Source: CAZXBB01 sp964638815
GTDB lineage: Bacteria > Planctomycetota > Phycisphaerae > Phycisphaerales > SM1A02
NCBI GenBank assembly: GCA_964638815.1
Contig: CAZXBB010000060.1
Coordinates: 1-5,037, forward strand
Direction of reading: 5' to 3'
DNA length: 5,037 nt
Under the pieces are notes generated by a model. The model had not been told where the DNA came from, did no database searches, and saw only the letters and a list, made by a program, of their open reading frames with translations. Made by a program: the position numbers and the translations under genes. Positions 1 through 5,037 of this stretch are shown one piece after another (position 1 is the first letter of the stretch; every line of letters starts with the position of its first letter).

Positions 1-43
1 CCGGGGCACACCGGAACCGCGACGGCGCGTGGGAGACGGGCTG
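1..43. other. Short region downstream of the NRPS stop
   Basis: 43 bases after the TAG stop, reaching the left edge. I see no T-run terminator, no clear ribosome binding site and no convincing start codon. The operon may continue beyond the edge. Confidence 0.4.
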
Positions 44-3000
44 CTAGCCCGCGGACATTCTGCACGTTGTCACAATGCGCGCGACTTCGTGCACGTGCGG
101 CGGTTCCAGCAGGTCGGCGTGCCGGCAGGCGATCCGGCGGATCTCGGCGCCCGACGGCAGGTACGCGCCCCAGCCGTGGTCCGCGCCGTGAGCGTCCCAG
201 CCCGGCTCCGCCGTCGCGCGGATGATCACGACGCGGGCGTCGAGCGCCGGCACGACGTAACGCGCAAACGCCCGATCGCCGGCGCGCTGCACGCGCTCGA
301 TGATCTCCGGCACGGACGGCGCGTCGGCGCTCGCCGCGTCGGCGCGCGGCGCGTCGCGATCGGACCTCCCGGCGCGGCGACCCGAGAGGCGTCGCGCCGA
401 CTCGGCCGCCATGCGCCAGTCGATCGCGCCCTTCGCCGGTGCGGGCGGCCCGGTGCGCGCGGCGAAGCGCGGCGAGGCGTTGAGCAGGAAGAGCACCGAC
501 ACGCCGGCCCCCGCCTCGACGAGACGCCGCGCGAGGTCGTACATGATCACGCCGCCGTTGCAGAACCCCAGCAGCGCGTACGGGCCCGAAGGCTGCACCG
601 CCCGCAGGTGCGACAGGGCGACGGCGGAGAGCTCCTCGACGCGGTCGCGCGGCGGCGTGACGCCGTCGAGGCCCGGCGCCTCGAGCCCCCAGCAGGGCAT
701 GCCGGGGCCGTCTTCGCCGAGCGCATCGACCAGCCCGCGGAAGCAGAACACCTGGTCGCCGGCCGGCGGGGCGAGGAAGAGCGGCGCGCCGACGCCCTCC
801 ACGCGGAGCGGCACGGCGCCGGTCGTCGCGGCGTCGCCACGCGTCCCGTCGATCACCCGCGCGAGGGCCTCGACGGTCGGCGCGCGGAAGAGACTTGCCG
901 GCGATACGGTCACGCCGAGCTCCTTCCGGATGCGGGCGAAGAGCTGGACGGCGAGGAGCGAGTGCCCGCCCAGCTCGAAGAAGTCGTCGCGGACGCCGAT
1001 CCGCTCGATGCCGAGAACGTCGGACCAGAGCCCGGCCAGCGCGGCCTCGGCCGGCGTGCGCGGGGCGACGTACGACCCGGCGTCGGGCCGCGCGGCCTCC
1101 GGCGCGGGCAGGGCCGCCCGGTCGACCTTCCCGTTCGAAGTCAGCGGCAGCGCGTCGAGGAGCACGAACGCCGAGGGCACCATGTAGTCGGGCATCCGTG
1201 CGCCGAGGAAGGCGCGCAGCTCGCGCGCCGACGGCGCCGCCGCGTCACCGCCGGCGACGACGTAGGCGACGAGACGCTTCGGCCTGTCCGGCCCGTCCGC
1301 GTTCGACCCGTCCGCGTCCGGCCCGTCCGCGCGAGCGATCGCCACCGCGTCGCGCACGCCCGGATGCGCCCCCAGCGCGGCCTCGATCTCGCCCGGCTCG
1401 ATCCGGAACCCGCGCACCTTCACCTGGAGGTCGATGCGTCCGAGGAACTCGATGGTCCCGTCCGCGGACCAGCGCACCCGGTCGCCCGTGCGGTAGAGCC
1501 GCGGCGCGGGAGCGGCTTTCGCCCGCGCGTTGAACGGGTCCGGCACGAAGCGCTCGGCCGTGAGTCCGGGATCGTTGTCGTACCCGAGCGCCAGGCCGTC
1601 GCCGCCGATGAAGAGCTCGCCCGCCACCCCCACCGGCACGAGGCGCATCCGCGCGTCCAGAACGCAGACGCTCGTGTTGGCGATCGGGCGGCCGATCGGC
1701 ACGGGCGCGACGACGTCGGACGCGTCGGTCATCGCGTGGCAGCACGTGAACGTCGTCCCCTCGGTCGGACCGTAGCCGTTGATCAGCGTGGCGCCGGGCA
1801 GCGCTTCGAGCGCGCGCCGCACGTGCCCGGCCGAGAGCACGTCGCCGCCGGCGAGGAGCTGGCGCACGCCGCGCAGCGATTCGACGTCGGCCTGCACGAT
1901 CTCGTGGAACAGGCCCGCGGTGAGCCACAGTGTCGTAACCCCGTGCCGCGTGATCGTCTCGCGCAACACGGCGGCGGTCGGAATCCCGTCGGGGAAGACG
2001 ACCAGGCGGCCCCCGTTCAGGAGGCTCCCCCACAGCTCGAACGTGGAGGCGTCGAACGAGAGCGGTGCGAGCAGGCCGAGCACCTCCGCGGCGTCGAGCC
2101 GCGCGAAGTCCGTGTTGCGCACGAGGCGCGTCACGGCCCGATGGGGAACCACGATGCCCTTGGGCACGCCCGTCGAGCCGGACGTGTACATGACGTAGGC
2201 CGCGTCGGTCGCCGCCGAGTGGCACGGCGGATTCGTCGCGGGCGACCGATCGATGTCGTCGCGATCGCGGTCGAGGCAGATCGCCCCGTCGTCACCGAGC
2301 GCCTCAAGGAACGTCGATCGCGTGACGACCGTCGTCGCGCCGGCGGCCTCGCGCATCAGCGCGAGACGCGTCCTCGGATACGCCGGGTCCAGCGGCACGT
2401 ACACGCCCCCCGCCTTGAGCACGGCGAGGATGGCGACCACCGCGTCGAGGCAACGCTCGAGGCCGACGCCCACCCGCATGCCGGGCGTCACGCCGCGGCC
2501 CCGGATGTGGTGGGCGAGCCGGTTCGCCCGCCGGTTCAGGTCTTCGTAGGTGCACTCGCGCGCCGCGTCGGTCACCGCCACGGCATCGGGCGCGCGCTGC
2601 GCATGCTCCTCGAAGAGGGTCTGGATGCACGCGTCGCGCGGATAGACGCGCGTCGCGCCGTTCCACTCGACCAGCAGGCGGCGCCGCTCCGCCTGCGTCA
2701 GCACCGGAACGTCCGCGAGCCGCGGCGCGGCGCCCGCGGCCATCGCTTCGAGGATGACCCCGAGGTGCCCGAGCATGCGGTCCACCGTGGCGTCGCGAAA
2801 CCGGCTGCGATCGAAACCGATCGTGATCTCGAGCTCCGGCTTGAGCATGGCGAACACGGTGAGCGGCTGGTGCACGTTGTTGATGAACTCGCCGGTCGCG
2901 TCCGCCACGATGCCGCCGGCGGCACGCAGATCCGCGACCCAGTCGTGCGGCTCGAAGTCGACGATGGTCTCGAAGAGCGGGAGGTGACCCGGCACGTCGG

Positions 3001-4051
3001 TCCACGACTGGATCGCCGACAGCGGCACGTGCTCGTGCTCGCGGAGCTTGACCCAGTTCGCGCGGATCTCGCGCAGCCACGGGCCGAGGGCCTGCGCATC
3101 GGGGAGCCGGACGCGCACCGGCGCGACGCTCATCAGGAGACCGATGATCGCGTCCGCGTCGGCGAGGTGCCCGCGCCGGCCGGCCCGCGTCGCGCCGAAG
3201 ACCACGTCGTCCTCGCCGCCGTAGCGGCCGAGCAGGATCGCCCACGCGCCCTGGACGAGCGTGTTCACCGTGACGGCCTCGCGTTCGGCGAATGCGCGGA
3301 GGGCGTCCGCCGTCCCGGCCGGGAGCCGGAGTGTCCGTCGCCCCGCCGACCGCCCCTCCTCCCGACCGTCGAGCCCCGCGCGGTCGACGCCGATCGGCGT
3401 GGGGGTCCGGAACCCGGCGAACGCCTCGCGCCAGTACGCCTCCTCTGCCGCGGGATCGCGGCGGGTCACCCATTCGACGAAGTCCCCGTGGGGCCGCGAC
3501 CGCGCAATGGCCGGTTCGCGGCCTTCCGCGATCGCCTCGTAGCTCGCGAAGACCTGGTGCAGCACTGCGTAGATGGAACGCCCATCAACGAGCGCGTGGT
3601 GCACGGTCCACACGACCTCGCGCGGCGCACCGTCGCTCCGGAGGACCGCGACGCGCATCAGCGGCGCGCGCGTGAGGTCGAAGCCGCGCCCGCGCTCGCC
3701 GCGGAGCCAGGCCGCCCGCGCCTCCCGCCGCCCGTCGGATGCGAGGTCCGCGTCGTCGCTCACGGCGAACGGCACCTCGACGTGCCGGTGGACGCGCTGC
3801 TCGGGCTCGCTCAGTCCCTGCCAGTGCAGGCTGACGCGCAGCGCCGGGTGCAGATCGACCACGTGCTGCCACGCCTTCCGCAGCACGCCGGCGTCCACGG
3901 GACGCGAGAGACGCACCGCGATCTGCGGCACGTCGCAGTCCGAATCGCTGACGTAAAGCGAGTGGAGGAGCATCGCCCGCTGCATCGCGGTCAGCGGATA
4001 CGTCGCCTCGATGTCGTCCGTCGATCGCCCGCCTCGCGACGCTTCGTCCAC
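44..4051 (-). CDS. NRPS terminal module, C-A-T-TE, predicted valine-incorporating
   Basis: A 1335-aa single-module nonribosomal peptide synthetase, cytosolic, expected to condense an upstream carrier-bound donor with an amino acid it activates itself and then release the product. Domains seen in order: condensation (about residues 16-450), adenylation (470-980), thiolation/PCP (998-1068) and a C-terminal thioesterase (1088-1325). All four carry recognisable core motifs, and the reading frame is intact. The GTG start is one base after the TGA of the carrier gene. It is supported because the first C-domain motif (YPLTAMQ, residues 18-24) begins soon after it, as is usual. A weak GGGG lies 9 bases upstream, so translation is probably coupled to the carrier gene. 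The stop is TAG. The short N-terminus leaves no room for a large docking domain. There is no epimerisation domain, so an L-residue is expected. Oddities are a Cys thioesterase nucleophile and a small repeat in the A domain. NRPS identity is certain; the product is unknown. Confidence 0.97.
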   Translation of the reverse strand: MDEASRGGRSTDDIEATYPLTAMQRAMLLHSLYVSDSDCDVPQIAVRLSRPVDAGVLRKAWQHVVDLHPALRVSLHWQGLSEPEQRVHRHVEVPFAVSDDADLASDGRREARAAWLRGERGRGFDLTRAPLMRVAVLRSDGAPREVVWTVHHALVDGRSIYAVLHQVFASYEAIAEGREPAIARSRPHGDFVEWVTRRDPAAEEAYWREAFAGFRTPTPIGVDRAGLDGREEGRSAGRRTLRLPAGTADALRAFAEREAVTVNTLVQGAWAILLGRYGGEDDVVFGATRAGRRGHLADADAIIGLLMSVAPVRVRLPDAQALGPWLREIRANWVKLREHEHVPLSAIQSWTDVPGHLPLFETIVDFEPHDWVADLRAAGGIVADATGEFINNVHQPLTVFAMLKPELEITIGFDRSRFRDATVDRMLGHLGVILEAMAAGAAPRLADVPVLTQAERRRLLVEWNGATRVYPRDACIQTLFEEHAQRAPDAVAVTDAARECTYEDLNRRANRLAHHIRGRGVTPGMRVGVGLERCLDAVVAILAVLKAGGVYVPLDPAYPRTRLALMREAAGATTVVTRSTFLEALGDDGAICLDRDRDDIDRSPATNPPCHSAATDAAYVMYTSGSTGVPKGIVVPHRAVTRLVRNTDFARLDAAEVLGLLAPLSFDASTFELWGSLLNGGRLVVFPDGIPTAAVLRETITRHGVTTLWLTAGLFHEIVQADVESLRGVRQLLAGGDVLSAGHVRRALEALPGATLINGYGPTEGTTFTCCHAMTDASDVVAPVPIGRPIANTSVCVLDARMRLVPVGVAGELFIGGDGLALGYDNDPGLTAERFVPDPFNARAKAAPAPRLYRTGDRVRWSADGTIEFLGRIDLQVKVRGFRIEPGEIEAALGAHPGVRDAVAIARADGPDADGSNADGPDRPKRLVAYVVAGGDAAAPSARELRAFLGARMPDYMVPSAFVLLDALPLTSNGKVDRAALPAPEAARPDAGSYVAPRTPAEAALAGLWSDVLGIERIGVRDDFFELGGHSLLAVQLFARIRKELGVTVSPASLFRAPTVEALARVIDGTRGDAATTGAVPLRVEGVGAPLFLAPPAGDQVFCFRGLVDALGEDGPGMPCWGLEAPGLDGVTPPRDRVEELSAVALSHLRAVQPSGPYALLGFCNGGVIMYDLARRLVEAGAGVSVLFLLNASPRFAARTGPPAPAKGAIDWRMAAESARRLSGRRAGRSDRDAPRADAASADAPSVPEIIERVQRAGDRAFARYVVPALDARVVIIRATAEPGWDAHGADHGWGAYLPSGAEIRRIACRHADLLEPPHVHEVARIVTTCRMSAG
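77..790 (-). other. Type I thioesterase domain with Cys nucleophile
   Basis: Residues about 1088-1325, an alpha/beta-hydrolase release domain. It opens with PLFLAPPAG (a variant of the usual LFxxHPxGG) and carries the nucleophile elbow LLGFCNGG. The usual GxSxG serine is Cys1164 (codon TGC at 560-562). The catalytic His is most likely His1311 in RHADLLEPPHV. At the position of the usual acid, in the strand-end LLNASP, there is Asn1191 rather than Asp. A polar, low-complexity Arg/Asp/Ala-rich stretch (about 1219-1247) falls in the region that normally forms the lid. The domain could hydrolyse, cyclise or pass on the chain; which of these cannot be read from the sequence. Confidence 0.92.
848..1060 (-). 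other. Peptidyl carrier (thiolation) domain
   Basis: Residues about 998-1068. The motif DDFFELGGHSLL contains the 4'-phosphopantetheine attachment serine, Ser1031 (codon at 959-961). The preceding LWSDVLGIERIGV segment is typical of NRPS carrier domains. It holds the aminoacyl and then peptidyl thioester between the A, C and TE domains. LGGHS is the standard PCP motif, unlike that of the free-standing carrier next door. Confidence 0.95.
1112..2644 (-). other. Adenylation (A) domain, valine-type code
   Basis: Residues about 470-980. It activates an amino acid as its AMP ester and loads it onto the adjacent PCP. Cores seen: A2 LKAGGVYVPLDPAYP (545-559), A3 YTSGSTGVPKG (622-632), A4 FDASTFE (666-672), A5 NGYGPTEGTT (758-767), A6 GELFIGGDGLALGY (811-824), A7 YRTGD (853-857), A8 around residues 871-890, and A10 SNGKVDR with the catalytic Lys975. 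Aligning by eye to GrsA PheA gives specificity residues D667, A668, F671, W709, L733, G735, G759, T767, F768 and K975, that is DAFWLGGTFK. This differs only by Ile to Leu from the well-known valine code DAFWIGGTFK. Valine is therefore the best prediction, with other small branched aliphatic residues possible. Confidence 0.92.
1286..1330. repeat. Three 15-bp tandem repeats inside the A domain
   Basis: Three head-to-tail 15-mers. Units 1 (1286-1300) and 3 (1316-1330) are identical, gtccggcccgtccgc. The middle unit (1301-1315), gttcgacccgtccgc, differs at two bases. They are in frame with the NRPS and encode ADGPD-ADGSN-ADGPD (residues 908-922), in the loop between motif A8 and the RLVAYVV strand of the small A subdomain. 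Copy number can change without breaking the frame. Confidence 0.9.
2702..4006 (-). other. Condensation (C) domain of the NRPS
   Basis: Residues about 16-450. The catalytic HHxxxDG motif is intact as HHALVDG (residues 151-157, second His at 152), so the domain should form an amide bond between the donor on the upstream carrier and the aminoacyl group on the in-cis PCP. Other cores: YPLTAMQ at the N-terminus, HPALR (68-72), an IIGLLMS stretch (302-308) at the place of the usual IGxFVN motif, and the PLFETIVDFE region (358-367). The residue after DG is Arg rather than the usual Trp. I could not decide between the LCL, DCL and other C-domain subtypes by eye. Confidence 0.93.
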
Positions 4052-4052
4052 C

Positions 4053-4310
4053 TCAACGCGCCCCGGTCAGCGTGCGGAGCGCCGCAAGGATCGACTCCGG
4101 CGTTTCGAAGGTCGCGGGCACGAGCATGTCGTCCGGGAAACTGACCGAGAACGACTCCTCGAGATCCAGCATCAGCCCGATCGCGCCCGCCGAGTCGAGC
4201 CCGAGGTCCTCGAGACGCGACGTCATCGCGAGCGTCTCGTTCGGGCCGAGGAAGGCCAGGTGCGGGCGAAGGCACTTCAGCAGCGAAGCGGTGAGCGCGT
4301 CGTCCGTCAT
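4053..4310 (-). CDS. Free-standing acyl/peptidyl carrier protein
   Basis: An 85-aa discrete carrier protein. The 4'-phosphopantetheine site is Ser40 (codon at 4191-4193) in EDLGLDSAG. It is followed by LMLDLEE and, later, a FPDDMLVP segment and a final helix, the order expected for a four-helix carrier fold. The DS motif is closer to ACP-type carriers than to the LGGHS of NRPS PCPs, so the cargo may be an acyl or unusual aminoacyl group. ATG 4310 is chosen because it overlaps the TGA of the preceding C-domain gene by four bases (ATGA) and has a good ribosome binding site. The TGA stop lies one base before the NRPS start. This tight packing implies co-translation and a role as donor to the C-A-T-TE protein or as partner of the upstream C domain. 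The loading enzyme is not in the window. Confidence 0.93.
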   Translation of the reverse strand: MTDDALTASLLKCLRPHLAFLGPNETLAMTSRLEDLGLDSAGAIGLMLDLEESFSVSFPDDMLVPATFETPESILAALRTLTGAR

Positions 4311-5037
4311 GGGTTGGCTCCGCCTTCGAGGACCTCGGACAACGGGCGGTCGGGCGACGCGAGCAGACGCGTCGCGGTCCCGATGAACCGGCTCATGAAG
4401 TCGTCCGCCTCCTGCGCGGTGACGTTGTCGGCGTTGCGCAGCAGGTGCATCGTCAGCCGGTCCCGCGATTCGACGAAGCGCAACTGGAGATCCATCAGCT
4501 CGGAGATCTTCGGCGGCGGCTGGTCCTCCTGGTGCGCGTCGTACCGGCTCACGGCGACCGACCCGAGGTTCGGCAGGTCCTCGTAGCCGGTGAGCCAGTC
4601 CACCGCCACGCGCTCGACGGGCATCTCGATGCGTCCCTCGGAGACCAGCGTGTCGATCAGCCGGTGGATGTTGACGTCCGTGGCGGTCATCGCCTCGCCG
4701 AACGACCGCCGCACCTGGTCCACGATCGCGTCGAACGTCGGATCGCCGGAGAGATCGGCGCGGACGAGCGCATATCCGTGCAGCGGGCCGATGAGCCGCC
4801 GCGTCTCCGGACGTGTCCGGTTCGCCATCTTTGATTCGAAGCAGAGATCCGTCGCGCCGGTGTAGCGCCGGCAGACCGCGCAGCACGACGCGAGCACGAG
4901 GATAAAGAGCGTCGCGCCGGACGCGGCGCGATGATCGCGCAGCGCGCCGACGAGCGCGTCGGGGAAGTCGCGGCGCACCCACGGCGGGGCTTCGGCCGGC
5001 GGCAGGGGCTCGTCGCGGAAGAGCCGCGGCGCCTCTT
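4307..5037 (-). CDS. Condensation-domain protein, C-terminal part (5' end outside window)
   Basis: The last 242 complete codons of a gene that enters from the right edge. The sequence matches the second half of an NRPS condensation domain: RLFRDEPLPP, then LRDHRAASGATLFILVLA, RRYTGATDL, ANRTRPE, LIGPLHGYALVRADLSGDPTF (the C5 region), and near the end LLASPDRPLSEVLEGG. The protein stops directly after the C domain with no A, T or TE domain. It is therefore either a stand-alone C protein or a larger NRPS ending in C. The HHxxxDG motif would lie beyond the edge, so catalytic competence cannot be judged. Motifs C5-C7 are divergent: GPLHGY for the usual GxFVNT, TDVNIHRLI for HQDVPFEKL, and no RDxSRxPLFQ. 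Homology runs through the GTG at 4978, so that codon is internal. The TGA stop overlaps the carrier ATG. Confidence 0.88.
   Translation of the reverse strand, partial: EAPRLFRDEPLPPAEAPPWVRRDFPDALVGALRDHRAASGATLFILVLASCCAVCRRYTGATDLCFESKMANRTRPETRRLIGPLHGYALVRADLSGDPTFDAIVDQVRRSFGEAMTATDVNIHRLIDTLVSEGRIEMPVERVAVDWLTGYEDLPNLGSVAVSRYDAHQEDQPPPKISELMDLQLRFVESRDRLTMHLLRNADNVTAQEADDFMSRFIGTATRLLASPDRPLSEVLEGGANP
4318..4325 (-). promoter_or_regulatory. Ribosome binding site of the carrier gene
   Basis: On the minus strand AGGCGGAG ends seven bases before ATG 4310. It is purine-rich and well spaced, and supports this start even though it lies inside the end of the upstream gene. Confidence 0.55.

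Noticed and set aside
1..43. A terminator or next gene start after the NRPS
   Set aside because: No stem followed by a T-run and no supported start codon. Too little sequence to judge.
560..562. Cys1164 as a sequencing error for Ser
   Set aside because: One base change (TGC/AGC) could explain it, but the companion Asn1191 change and the clean frame favour a real Cys-type thioesterase. Kept as a finding.
29..4144. A 1371-codon open frame on the plus strand, as long as the NRPS itself
   Set aside because: It is codon-aligned antisense to the NRPS. Stops in it would need TTA, CTA or TCA codons in the NRPS, which high-GC genes avoid. Its translation is Arg/Ala/Pro/Asp-rich with no recognisable domain.
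4307..4978. Starting the upstream gene at the GTG at 4978
   Set aside because: C-domain-like sequence continues in frame to the right edge, and only half of the domain lies after this GTG, so it is an internal valine.
4311..4982. A longer start for the carrier protein (309-aa version)
   Set aside because: The extra N-terminal part is the Arg-rich out-of-frame shadow of the C-domain gene. The ATG at 4310 has a ribosome binding site and gives a normal carrier length.

Overview
This window is an internal piece of a nonribosomal peptide synthetase (NRPS) gene cluster. All supported genes lie on the minus strand and are transcribed from right to left. The DNA is strongly G+C-rich (judged by eye, not counted). 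Over all 1335 codons the main gene contains no TTA, CTA or TCA codon, because the codon-aligned reading frame on the opposite strand has no stop. This fits a high-GC bacterium such as a proteobacterium, myxobacterium, acidobacterium or actinobacterium. I cannot assign a genus.

In order of transcription: (1) 5037-4307, the last 242 complete codons of a protein ending in an NRPS condensation (C) domain, with its start outside the window. (2) 4310-4053, a small free-standing carrier protein (85 aa) overlapping gene 1 by four bases (ATGA). (3) 4051-44, a 1335-aa NRPS starting with GTG one base after the carrier's stop, with domain order C-A-T-TE (condensation, adenylation, thiolation, thioesterase). 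The coding is essentially continuous. Only 43 bases beyond the TAG stop are non-coding here, and I see no clear gene start or terminator in them.

Inferred working model: an upstream enzyme outside the window loads an acyl or aminoacyl group onto the free carrier. The upstream C domain may act on that carrier. The C domain of the large NRPS then condenses the carrier-bound donor with an amino acid activated by its own A domain, whose specificity residues read DAFWLGGTFK, a valine-type code. The thioesterase releases the product. No epimerisation domain or MbtH-like gene is visible.

The most notable features are a thioesterase with Cys instead of Ser as nucleophile (GFCNG) and Asn where the triad Asp usually sits, a discrete carrier with an ACP-like DS motif between two NRPS proteins, a divergent upstream C domain, and a perfect-period 15-bp repeat inserted near the end of the A domain.
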